Of a DNA stretch of 64,000 bases, positions 25,332 to 33,377 are shown in pieces (position 1 is the first letter of the stretch; every line of letters starts with the position of its first letter). The notes beneath the pieces were generated by a model. That model did no database searches and was not told where the DNA came from. It worked only from the letters and a program-made list of their open reading frames with translations. Origin of the DNA: Mycolicibacterium sp. lyk4-40-TYG-92 (GTDB lineage Bacteria; Actinomycetota; Actinomycetes; Mycobacteriales; Mycobacteriaceae); NCBI RefSeq assembly GCF_030209435.1, contig NZ_JARVRX010000014.1:186001-250000 (forward strand), in the 5' to 3' direction. The translations under genes and the position numbers were made by a program.

Positions 25332-27175
25332 CACTGTTCGACACCTGCGGGCCGACCCAGACGCCCGACGACGTCGACATCGACGCGATGCGCGAGAAAT
25401 ACGCGTATGAGCGGGCCAAGCGGGTCCGCCCCGAAGGCTCCGCCCAATACCTCGAAGCCGCTGGGGATTACGCCGAGTTCTCCGACAACGATCCGCACAC
25501 CCCCGTGACGCCGCGGGCGCCGATCGATGCCGACCTCGAGGTGGTGATCCTGGGCGGCGGGATCGCCGGGCTGCTGGCCGGCGCCTATCTGGCAAAGGCC
25601 GGTGTCGAGGACGTGCACGTCATCGAGGCGGGTGGCGACTTCGGTGGGGTGTGGTACTGGAACCGATTCCCCGGAATCCAGTGCGACAACGACGCTTACT
25701 GCTACATCCCACTGCTGGAAGAGCTCGACTTCATGCCGTCGAAAAAGTTCGCCGATGGCGCCGAAATCCTCGCGCACTGCCAGAACATCGGGAAACACTT
25801 CGGGCTGTACGACGGCGCTATCTTCTCGACCCAGGTGCGCACCGTGCGCTGGGACGAAGAGATCAAGCGGTGGCGACTGACCACCAACCGGGGCGACGAC
25901 ATCCGCGCCCGCTTCGTGGTCATGACACAGGGTTCCTACAACCGGCCGAAGCTGCCAGGCGTCCCCGGCATCAAGGACTTTCACGGGCACGTCTTCCATT
26001 CGGCCCGTTGGGATTACGACTACACCGGCGGTGACGCGAGCGGTGGGCTCGACAAGCTCGCCGACAAACGCGTCGCCCTCGTGGGAACCGGGGCGACCGG
26101 CGTGCAACTCGTCCCGCACCTCAGCCGGGATGCCCAGCACCTCTACGTCTTTCAGCGCACGCCGTCGTCGGTCGACTTCCGCGGGAACGAACCCACCGAC
26201 CCGGCGTGGGCAGCGTCGTTGCAGCCCGGCTGGCAGGCCGAGCGCAAGCGGAACTTCCACCGCTGGTCGCCATTCGAAGGTGTGGTGTTCGATGCGCCGG
26301 ACCAGGTCTGCGATTTCTGGACCGAGCTGGGCCGCAACCTCACAGCCCGCATCGCGGCGAGCCCCGACCCCGCCGCCCTCGGCGTCGAGCAGATCATGGC
26401 GATGCGGGAGGAGGAGGACTACAAGATCATGGAGCGGCTGCGACGCCGTATCGCCGACCTGGTCGAGGACTCCGACACCGCCGAGGCGCTCAAGCCGTAC
26501 TACCGCTTCATGTGCAAGCGGCCGACGTCCAGTGACGAGTACCTGCCCAGTTTCAACCGGCCCAACGTCAGCCTGGTCGACGTCTCTGAGTCCCAGGGCG
26601 TGGAGCGACTGACCCGCACCGGCATCGTCGCGAACGGCGTTGAGTACGAGGTGGATTGCGTCATCTTCGCCAGCGGTTTCGAGATCTCGACCGAGATCAG
26701 CCGCCGCTATGCGATGGAGGCGATCGAGGGCCGCGACGGAGTGTCCCTGTTCGACCACTGGCGCGAGCGCTACCAGACCCTGCACGGGATGACGAGCCGC
26801 GGCTTCCCCAACCAGTTCCACACCGGATTCATCCAGGGCGGCGTGTCGGCCAACACCACCGCGATGTTCGAGCAGCAGGCCGAGCACATCGCCTACATCA
26901 TCGCCGAGGCCATCAAACGCGGCGCCACCACCGTCGAGCCCAGCCAGGACGGCCAGGACGCCTGGGTGGCCACCATCCGCGAACTCGCTTTCGACAATTC
27001 GGCATTCGACAACAGTTGCACGCCCGGCTACTACAACAACGAGGGCCGCGGCTTCGGGGATGCCACCCGGTCGTTCCTCGGCGAGGTCTACACGCCGGGC
27101 TTCTACGCGTTCGACGACCTGCTGAGGGCGTGGCGGGACGCCGGTGACCTCGACGGTCTGGTGCTGGGAAATTAG
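25328..27175 (+). CDS. Type I Baeyer-Villiger flavin monooxygenase
   Basis: A 615-aa FAD/NADPH enzyme that would insert oxygen next to a ketone to give an ester or lactone. It has the FAD Rossmann motif LGGGIAGL (about 75-82), the BVMO fingerprint F-x-G-x3-H-x3-W (FHGHVFHSARW, 218-228) and a second Rossmann motif GTGATGVQ for NADPH. The N-terminal extension of about 65 residues resembles the large BVMO subgroup that takes bulky or cyclic ketones. The ATG at 25328 has AGGAG upstream and overlaps the Rieske stop (ATGA). An upstream in-frame extension is antisense noise. Confidence 0.93.
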   Translation: MTLFDTCGPTQTPDDVDIDAMREKYAYERAKRVRPEGSAQYLEAAGDYAEFSDNDPHTPVTPRAPIDADLEVVILGGGIAGLLAGAYLAKAGVEDVHVIEAGGDFGGVWYWNRFPGIQCDNDAYCYIPLLEELDFMPSKKFADGAEILAHCQNIGKHFGLYDGAIFSTQVRTVRWDEEIKRWRLTTNRGDDIRARFVVMTQGSYNRPKLPGVPGIKDFHGHVFHSARWDYDYTGGDASGGLDKLADKRVALVGTGATGVQLVPHLSRDAQHLYVFQRTPSSVDFRGNEPTDPAWAASLQPGWQAERKRNFHRWSPFEGVVFDAPDQVCDFWTELGRNLTARIAASPDPAALGVEQIMAMREEEDYKIMERLRRRIADLVEDSDTAEALKPYYRFMCKRPTSSDEYLPSFNRPNVSLVDVSESQGVERLTRTGIVANGVEYEVDCVIFASGFEISTEISRRYAMEAIEGRDGVSLFDHWRERYQTLHGMTSRGFPNQFHTGFIQGGVSANTTAMFEQQAEHIAYIIAEAIKRGATTVEPSQDGQDAWVATIRELAFDNSAFDNSCTPGYYNNEGRGFGDATRSFLGEVYTPGFYAFDDLLRAWRDAGDLDGLVLGN

Positions 27176-28087
27176 ATGTCCAACTTGAGATTCGACGGCC
27201 GCGTCGCGATCGTCACCGGAGCCGGCCGAGGGTTGGGGCGCTCGTACGCGCTGCTGCTCGCGTCCCGTGGCGCCCGTGTGGTGGTCAACGATTCCGGCGG
27301 TGCCCTGTCGGGCGACGGGATCAACGCGGGCCCCGCCCACGAGGTGGTGCAGGAGATCACCGCGGCCGGCGGCCAGGCCATCGCATGCACCGACTCGGTG
27401 GCCACGCCCGCCGGTGGGCGAGCGATCATCGACGCCGCGCTGCAGGAGTACGGAGGGGTCGACGTTCTGATCCACAACGCCGGCAATGTCCGGCGCGCAC
27501 CGCTACGCGATATGACATCCGACGACTTCGACGCCGTCCTCGACGTCCACCTGCGCGGCGCATTTCACGTTGTGCGAGCCGCATTTCCGGCGATGTGCGA
27601 CGCCGGCCACGGCCGTATCGTGCTGACGTCGTCGATCGGAGGGCTGTACGGCAACCACCAGGTGGCGAACTACGCCGCCGCCAAGGCCGGCGTCATCGGA
27701 TTGTCGAATGTCGTTGCTCTGGAGGGTGCTTCGGAGGGCGTCACCTGTAACGTCGTGGTCCCGGCAGCTGTCACCCGCATGGCCGAGGGCATCGACACGT
27801 CGTCCTATCCCCCGATGTCACCCGAGCTGGTGGCACCCGTGGTCGGCTGGCTGGCCCACGAATCCTGTTCGGTCACCGGCGAAATCTTCGTCGCGCTGGC
27901 GGGCCGGGTGGCGCGCGTCGTCATCTCCGAAACGCCTGGGGTGTACCGGCCGTCGTGGTCCATCGAGGACGTCGCCGCACAGTCGGCCGCCATCCGAGAG
28001 ACCGATGACCCGGTGAGCTTTGCCGTCGTCCCCGACGGACACGGTGACCACATCCGCTACAGCTTCGCGATGGCCGCTCATGGCTAG
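27176..28087 (+). CDS. Short-chain dehydrogenase/reductase (SDR)
   Basis: SDR of 303 aa resembling the MFE-2/3-hydroxyacyl-CoA dehydrogenase type: TGAGRGLGRSYAL, VVNDSGG, HNAGNVRRAPL, the Ser in LTSSIGG, YAAAKAG, and an extra C-terminal segment (ISETPGVYR) typical of peroxisomal-type hydroxyacyl-CoA dehydrogenases. It probably oxidises a 3-hydroxyacyl-CoA intermediate. It starts directly after the BVMO stop and overlaps the next gene by 8 bp. Confidence 0.9.
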   Translation: MSNLRFDGRVAIVTGAGRGLGRSYALLLASRGARVVVNDSGGALSGDGINAGPAHEVVQEITAAGGQAIACTDSVATPAGGRAIIDAALQEYGGVDVLIHNAGNVRRAPLRDMTSDDFDAVLDVHLRGAFHVVRAAFPAMCDAGHGRIVLTSSIGGLYGNHQVANYAAAKAGVIGLSNVVALEGASEGVTCNVVVPAAVTRMAEGIDTSSYPPMSPELVAPVVGWLAHESCSVTGEIFVALAGRVARVVISETPGVYRPSWSIEDVAAQSAAIRETDDPVSFAVVPDGHGDHIRYSFAMAAHG

Positions 28088-29222
28088 CGGGCCAACCCGT
28101 GGTCCGTTGCACGGGGTACGCGTCGTCGACCTCACCGCCATGGTGATGGGGCCGTACTGCACGCAGATCATGGCCGACATGGGCGCCGACGTCGTCAAGA
28201 TCGAACCGCCGCAAGGGGATGACACCCGGTTCATCTCGGTGGGGCCTGCCCCTGGCATGAGTGGCGTGTTCGTCAACGTAAACCGCGGTAAGCGCAGCGT
28301 GGTGCTGGACCTGCGCACCGATGCCGGTAGAGCCGCGCTGCGGGCGCTGTGCGAAACCGCCGACGTCTTCATCCATTCGATGCGGGCCAAGGCGATCGCC
28401 CGGCTGGGTTTCGGTTATGACGATGTGGCCGCGCTCAATCCGCGCATCGTCTACACCAACTGCTATGGCTACGGGCGCCGCGGACCGGACCGCGACCGCC
28501 CTGCTTATGACGACACCATTCAGGCCGAATGCGGCCTGCCCGCCGTCCAGGCCCAGCTCACCGGACAGGCCGACTACGTCGGGACCATCATGGCCGACAA
28601 GATTGCCGGGCTCACCGCGCTCTACGCCACCACCATGGCGTTGTTCCACCGCGAACGCACCGGAGAGGGCCAGGAGGTCGAGGTCGCGATGTTCGAGACC
28701 ATGGCCTCCTTCATGCTCGTCGAACATGCCAACGGCGCCATGTTCGACCCTCCGCTGGGCCCTGCCGTCTACCCGCGCACCGTGGCACCCAACCGCCGTC
28801 CCTACCGCACCAGCGACGGCGAGATCGCCGCGCTGATCTACAACGACCGGCATTGGAAGGCATTCATCGACGCGGTGCAACCGCCCTGGGCCGACGACCA
28901 GTACGCCACGCTCGAACAACGGGCCCACGACATCGACACCGTGTACGGGCTGGTCGCCGAGACCATGAAGGAGCGGACGACTGCCGAATGGCTGGCGCTG
29001 TTCCGAACTTTGGAAATCCCCGCCGCACCGCTGAACACGCCCGACGCGTTGTTCGATGACCCCCACCTCAACGCCGTGGGCCTCTTCGAAACCGTCGACA
29101 CCCCACACGGCCCGGTGCGCTTTCCCGGTGTGCCGACCTGGTTTTCCCGCACACCCGGCCGCGTCGCCGGTCCGGCGCCGCTGTTGGGCGCCGACACCGA
29201 TGAGGTGTTGAGCGAGCTGTGA
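28080..29222 (+). CDS. Family III CoA-transferase (CaiB/BaiF type)
   Basis: A 380-aa enzyme transferring CoA from one acyl-CoA to a free acid through an aspartyl anhydride. The catalytic Asp lies in MADKIAGLTALYATTMAL. Other family marks are GVRVVDLTAMVMGPYC at the N-terminus and the VKIEPPQGDDTR segment. The ATG at 28080 is used because upstream in-frame sequence is antisense or overlapping. It would activate the acid released after oxygenation and feed the four acyl-CoA dehydrogenases directly downstream. A paralogue is at 52074-53279. Confidence 0.92.
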   Translation: MASGPTRGPLHGVRVVDLTAMVMGPYCTQIMADMGADVVKIEPPQGDDTRFISVGPAPGMSGVFVNVNRGKRSVVLDLRTDAGRAALRALCETADVFIHSMRAKAIARLGFGYDDVAALNPRIVYTNCYGYGRRGPDRDRPAYDDTIQAECGLPAVQAQLTGQADYVGTIMADKIAGLTALYATTMALFHRERTGEGQEVEVAMFETMASFMLVEHANGAMFDPPLGPAVYPRTVAPNRRPYRTSDGEIAALIYNDRHWKAFIDAVQPPWADDQYATLEQRAHDIDTVYGLVAETMKERTTAEWLALFRTLEIPAAPLNTPDALFDDPHLNAVGLFETVDTPHGPVRFPGVPTWFSRTPGRVAGPAPLLGADTDEVLSEL

Positions 29223-30373
29223 GCATGGACTTCGAGATGGGCCCCGAAGCCACGGCGCTGCGCCATCAGCTCCGTGAGCTGGTGAAACAGCATGTGCCGG
29301 AGGGCTTTCTGGGGGCGTTCACCGACGATCCGGCGGATCTTGCCGCGGCGCAGCGGTTCTGCCGTGTCCTGGCCGAGCAGGATCTGCTGTGCCTGGCCTG
29401 GCCGGAGGAGTTTGGTGGTCGGGGCGCGTCGGTGTGGGAGCAGACCGTCGTGCGCGAGGAGATGTGGGCACACCACGAGCCGCGGGGTGCCCAGTACATG
29501 GGCGTCAACTGGGTCGGCCCCATCATCATGCGCCACGGCACCCAACAGCAACGGCAGCAGCACCTGCCCCTGATCGCCCGTGGCGAAGTCATCTGGTGCC
29601 AGGGCTTCTCCGAACCGGAAGCCGGCTCGGACCTCGCGTCGCTGCGCACAGCCGCCCGGCCCGACGGCGACGGCTGGCGGATCACCGGCCAGAAGATCTG
29701 GACCTCCTACGCCACCATGGCGCAGTGGTGCTTCCTGCTGGCACGGACCTCGCGTCAGGAGAAGAAACAGCAGGGGCTCACGATTTTCCTTGTCCCGATG
29801 GATGATCCGGCCATCCAGGTCCGGCCCATCCGCACCATGCTCGGACCCCATCACCTCAACGAGGTGTTCATCGACGAGCTACGCGTCACCCCCGCCGACG
29901 TGCTCGGCACGGTCGATCAGGGCTGGTCGATCGTGCAGGACGTGATGTCCTTCGAACGGGTCGGCATCGCCCGCTACGCACGGTGCGAGCGGCTCCTCGC
30001 CGCCGCGCCGTCGGCCCTGACCGACCGGTGGCCGGCGCTTCCGGATGAGTTGCGCAGCAGGTGGGTACGCATGATGACGCACTGCCGCCGGGCCCGGCTG
30101 ATGGCCTACCGGGTGGTGGCTCTGCAAGCCGCCGGGCAGGTGCAGCCGGGCGATGCGGCGGCTTACCGCATCGCTGTCACCCGCCTCGACCAGGACAGCG
30201 CCGAGGTCCTGACGGACCTGGCCGCGGAGGTCACCGCCGACACCACCTACACGCGATGGTTCAAGTCCGAGGTGGCCGACCATTGGCGCTATTCACAGGC
30301 GTCGACGGTGTCGTCGGGCAGCATCGAGATGCAGCGCATCCTGTTGTCCCGGGCAATGCTGGCGGCGCGATGA
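29219..30373 (+). CDS. Acyl-CoA dehydrogenase, large subunit of a FadE pair
   Basis: A 384-aa flavoprotein introducing a 2,3-double bond into an acyl-CoA. The FAD/substrate segment QGFSEPEAGSDLASLRT is intact, and the C-terminal helix ends SSGSIEMQR. The MCAD catalytic Glu position (YEGT) is not conserved, so the base must come from another position or the partner. The GTG start at 29219 overlaps the CoA-transferase stop (GTGA). The next gene is a shorter relative lacking the middle-domain signature, matching mycobacterial alpha2beta2 FadE heteromers such as FadE28-FadE29. Confidence 0.92.
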   Translation: MSMDFEMGPEATALRHQLRELVKQHVPEGFLGAFTDDPADLAAAQRFCRVLAEQDLLCLAWPEEFGGRGASVWEQTVVREEMWAHHEPRGAQYMGVNWVGPIIMRHGTQQQRQQHLPLIARGEVIWCQGFSEPEAGSDLASLRTAARPDGDGWRITGQKIWTSYATMAQWCFLLARTSRQEKKQQGLTIFLVPMDDPAIQVRPIRTMLGPHHLNEVFIDELRVTPADVLGTVDQGWSIVQDVMSFERVGIARYARCERLLAAAPSALTDRWPALPDELRSRWVRMMTHCRRARLMAYRVVALQAAGQVQPGDAAAYRIAVTRLDQDSAEVLTDLAAEVTADTTYTRWFKSEVADHWRYSQASTVSSGSIEMQRILLSRAMLAAR

Positions 30374-31260
30374 ACCTCGACCTCGGTGAGCAGGCCAAAG
30401 AATATGGCCGACAGGCACTTCGGGCTTTCGAGGCGGCCGGGGGTGACGCCCTCGTGCAGCAGGCAGAGGCGAAACCCGACGTCCGGGCCGAACTCGTCGA
30501 CGGCGTGCTGCGGGAGCTGGGCGTCTGGGACCTGAACCCGCGTGCCGACGCCGACGAACTAGAGGCGGCGGCAGCGCTCTGCCGCAGCGCCGGGTACTGG
30601 GCGCTGCCCTATCCGGTGGCCGAAACCTTTTCCCGGCCTGATGATCTCGAGGCCGACGGGTTATCGGTGGTGGCCGATGTCAACCCGGCCGCGCCAGTGG
30701 CCGGAATCGACGGCCGGTGGGCGGCCGTCACCGTCGCCGGCGTCCGCAGCGAGGTGGTCGGGTACGGACCGGCCGGACCGGCGTTCGTGACACCGCTCGA
30801 GCTCTCCGCTGTCGACGACCGTGGTGGCACTGACGTCGCACTGGCGCTGGTGCTGCCGAGCTGGACCCTGCTGGGCATGCTCGACCGTGCGATCGAGCTG
30901 ACCGTCGCGCACGTCACCATGCGCAAGCAGTTCGGCGCGCCGCTGTCATCGTTCCAGGGCGTGCAGTTCCAGCTGACCGATGCAGAGGTGGAACGCAGCG
31001 GGCTGGACATCCTGGCCAAGCATGCGTTGTGGAGTGTCGGTACCGACCAGCCGGATGCCACCGATATTGCTCTGGCGCTGCGGATGTCGGCCATCGAGGC
31101 GGCCGACGTCGTCTTCCGGGTCTGCCATCAGCTGCACGGGGCTGTCGGCTTCTGCGACGAGACCACGCTGTCGTGGCTGTCCCGCCACAGCCAACCACTG
31201 CGCCGCCACCCGCTCGGGTTGTCGGCGACGAAAGCCGAGCTGACGCGGAGGATGTCGTGA
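30370..31260 (+). CDS. Acyl-CoA dehydrogenase, small subunit of a FadE pair
   Basis: A 296-aa divergent acyl-CoA dehydrogenase. It keeps the C-terminal helical domain (VTMRKQFGAPLSSFQGVQ and CHQLHGAVGF) but the SEPEAGSDL segment of the middle domain is absent. That pattern marks the non-canonical beta subunit of mycobacterial FadE heterotetramers, which helps build the FAD site. It is coupled to the gene before (ATGA) and after (GTGA). It presumably pairs with 29219-30373; cross-pairing with the downstream FadEs is possible. Confidence 0.9.
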   Translation: MNLDLGEQAKEYGRQALRAFEAAGGDALVQQAEAKPDVRAELVDGVLRELGVWDLNPRADADELEAAAALCRSAGYWALPYPVAETFSRPDDLEADGLSVVADVNPAAPVAGIDGRWAAVTVAGVRSEVVGYGPAGPAFVTPLELSAVDDRGGTDVALALVLPSWTLLGMLDRAIELTVAHVTMRKQFGAPLSSFQGVQFQLTDAEVERSGLDILAKHALWSVGTDQPDATDIALALRMSAIEAADVVFRVCHQLHGAVGFCDETTLSWLSRHSQPLRRHPLGLSATKAELTRRMS

Positions 31261-32423
31261 CGTCCGGCTTCCGTGAGCACGTGCGCGCCTGGTGCGACGA
31301 GCATGTCCCCCGCGACTGGCGCCGCACCCAAATCGGCGTCCCGGACACCGAATTCGTGCGTTTCCAGAAGTCCTGGTTCGCCGAGCTGCATGCCGCGGGC
31401 TTCGCCGTTCCGCACTGGCCCCGCGAATGGGGCGGCGGCATGAGCGCGGCCGATCAGATCGTGCTGTACCAGGAACTGGCCGCGCACGATGCACCGCGGC
31501 TGGTCCTGGCATTCGTCGGCATCCACCACGCCGCGGCGACCCTCCTGGCCGCGGGCACCGAAGAACAACGGCAGCAACATCTTCCGGCCATCCTCGACGG
31601 TGAGATCTGGGTGCAGGGGTTCTCCGAACCAGAGGCCGGCTCCGATCTGGCGAGCCTGCGGACCTCGGCCCGCCGGGTCGGCGACTCATACGTCGTCAAC
31701 GGCCAGAAGCTGTGGGCCAGCGGCGGTGCGCAGGCCGACTGGTGCCTGCTGCTGGCGCGAACCGAACCGGATGCCCCGAAACGCAAGGGCATCTCGTACT
31801 TCCTGCTCGACATGACCAGCCCCGGCGTCGAAGTACGGCCGATCCGCAACGCGATGGGTGACTCGCACTTCTGTGAAATCTTCCTGACCGATGTGGTCAT
31901 TCCGGCGGCGAACCTGGTGGGTGCGGAGAACACCGGCTGGCAGGTTGCACAAGAGACATTGGGCGCCGAGCGCGGCCTGACCATGCTGGAATTGTCGGAG
32001 CGCCTGGCCCACACCGGTTTCCGTCGCTTGGTCGAAACCTGTCCGACCGGCGATCCGGTGGTCGCCGACCGGCTGGCCCAATTGGAGATCGAGATCACCG
32101 GGCTGCGCGGCCTGTGCCGCCGGCTGGTGGAGAACTCTCATAAAGAAGGGGCGGCTTCGGTCAGCCCGGCCGATGCCTCGATCGTCAAGCTGTTCTACAG
32201 CGAATTACTGCAACGGCTCACCGATTTCGGCGTCGAAGCCGGCGGTCTGGAACTCCACACCGACCTCGCGAAGCCGATGTCGAGCGGCTGGGAGTCGGGC
32301 TCATGGTTGCTCGACTTTGTCGGGTCGTGGGAGTGGACCATTCCCGGTGGGGCCAGCGAGATTCAGCGCACCATCATCGGCGAGCGGGGCCTCGGTCTGC
32401 CGCGAGAGCTGAGTGCGCCATGA
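31257..32423 (+). CDS. Acyl-CoA dehydrogenase, large subunit of a second FadE pair
   Basis: A 388-aa acyl-CoA dehydrogenase with QGFSEPEAGSDLASLRT and the C-terminal GGASEIQRTIIGERGLGLPR typical of FadE28/FadE26-like subunits; Gly replaces the YEGT Glu. The GTG at 31257 has GGAGG 5 bp upstream and overlaps the previous stop. It pairs by position with the next small FadE. Having two FadE pairs back to back suggests two separate dehydrogenation steps on differently shaped CoA esters. Confidence 0.92.
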   Translation: MTSGFREHVRAWCDEHVPRDWRRTQIGVPDTEFVRFQKSWFAELHAAGFAVPHWPREWGGGMSAADQIVLYQELAAHDAPRLVLAFVGIHHAAATLLAAGTEEQRQQHLPAILDGEIWVQGFSEPEAGSDLASLRTSARRVGDSYVVNGQKLWASGGAQADWCLLLARTEPDAPKRKGISYFLLDMTSPGVEVRPIRNAMGDSHFCEIFLTDVVIPAANLVGAENTGWQVAQETLGAERGLTMLELSERLAHTGFRRLVETCPTGDPVVADRLAQLEIEITGLRGLCRRLVENSHKEGAASVSPADASIVKLFYSELLQRLTDFGVEAGGLELHTDLAKPMSSGWESGSWLLDFVGSWEWTIPGGASEIQRTIIGERGLGLPRELSAP

Positions 32424-33367
32424 CTGGTTTCGCTGAATTTCATGACGAGCTGCGATCGGTGGCGGCAGACCTGCTGGCCAAGAACCGGAATGTCGAGTGG
32501 CCGTCGTTGGTCGAAGCGGGTTGGGTCGGGCTGGAGGTTCCGGAGGAGTTCGGCGGCGCCGGTGCGACATTCGCCGAGGGCGCACTTATCTGCGGAGAAC
32601 TGGGCCGGGCCGCCGCGGCCACCAGCTATCTGGGCAGCGCGGTGCTGACGGTCGGCCTGCTGAACATGTTGGCACCCAATGCCATTCGTGACGAACTGCT
32701 CAGCGGCGTGGCGTCCGGCAACATCCGGCTGGCCGTCGCCATGGCCGGGCAGGAGGGCTTTGTGCCCGACGCCGAAGGCGCCGATCAACTCCTGTGCGTC
32801 ACCGCAGACGGGGTATCCGTCGTCGATGGCGATGCCGTCCCCCGGCCCGTGCTCGACGAGACACGGCGGCTGGCCACTGTGGCCCCCTCCGGCGCGGCCG
32901 AAACCTTACGGTTCGCCGCCGGGTCGGGCGACCCCCTGCGTCTCCTGCAGAATCGGGCAGCCGTGGCAATCGCCGCCGACAGCCTCGGTATCGCAGAAGC
33001 AATGCTCGCCGCCACGGTGGACTACGTCAAGGTGCGCCATCAGTTCGGCCGGCCGATCGGCTCCTTCCAGTCCGTCAAACACGCGTGCGCCGACATGCTG
33101 GTCAAGATCGACGTGGCGCGCGAACTCGTCCGCACCGCAGTCGGATCCGTCGTGTTGGGTCGCGACGACCCTGCTGCATCGATGGCCAAGGCCTACGCCA
33201 CCGGTGTGGCCGTCGACATCGCGGGCAAGGCCATGCAATTACACGGCGGCATCGGCTACACGTGGGAAAGCGGCATCCACGTCTACCTCAAACGCGCCGC
33301 CCTCAACCGTTCGTTGTTCGGCACCCCTGCGACACATCGCAGGCAACTGGCCAAGCGCTACCAATAA
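32420..33367 (+). CDS. Acyl-CoA dehydrogenase, small subunit of a second FadE pair
   Basis: A 315-aa acyl-CoA dehydrogenase-like subunit. It has an N-terminal helical domain (EEFGGAGATFAEGALICGE), a poorly conserved middle domain without the SEP-AGSDL signature, and a well conserved C-terminus (VRHQFGRPIGSFQSVKH, MQLHGGIGYTWE). The ATG at 32420 overlaps the preceding stop by 4 bp. It is the expected beta partner of 31257-32423. A 10-bp gap with a good Shine-Dalgarno then leads to the ThDP enzyme. Confidence 0.9.
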   Translation: MTGFAEFHDELRSVAADLLAKNRNVEWPSLVEAGWVGLEVPEEFGGAGATFAEGALICGELGRAAAATSYLGSAVLTVGLLNMLAPNAIRDELLSGVASGNIRLAVAMAGQEGFVPDAEGADQLLCVTADGVSVVDGDAVPRPVLDETRRLATVAPSGAAETLRFAAGSGDPLRLLQNRAAVAIAADSLGIAEAMLAATVDYVKVRHQFGRPIGSFQSVKHACADMLVKIDVARELVRTAVGSVVLGRDDPAASMAKAYATGVAVDIAGKAMQLHGGIGYTWESGIHVYLKRAALNRSLFGTPATHRRQLAKRYQ

Positions 33368-33377
33368 GGAGTTTCAG

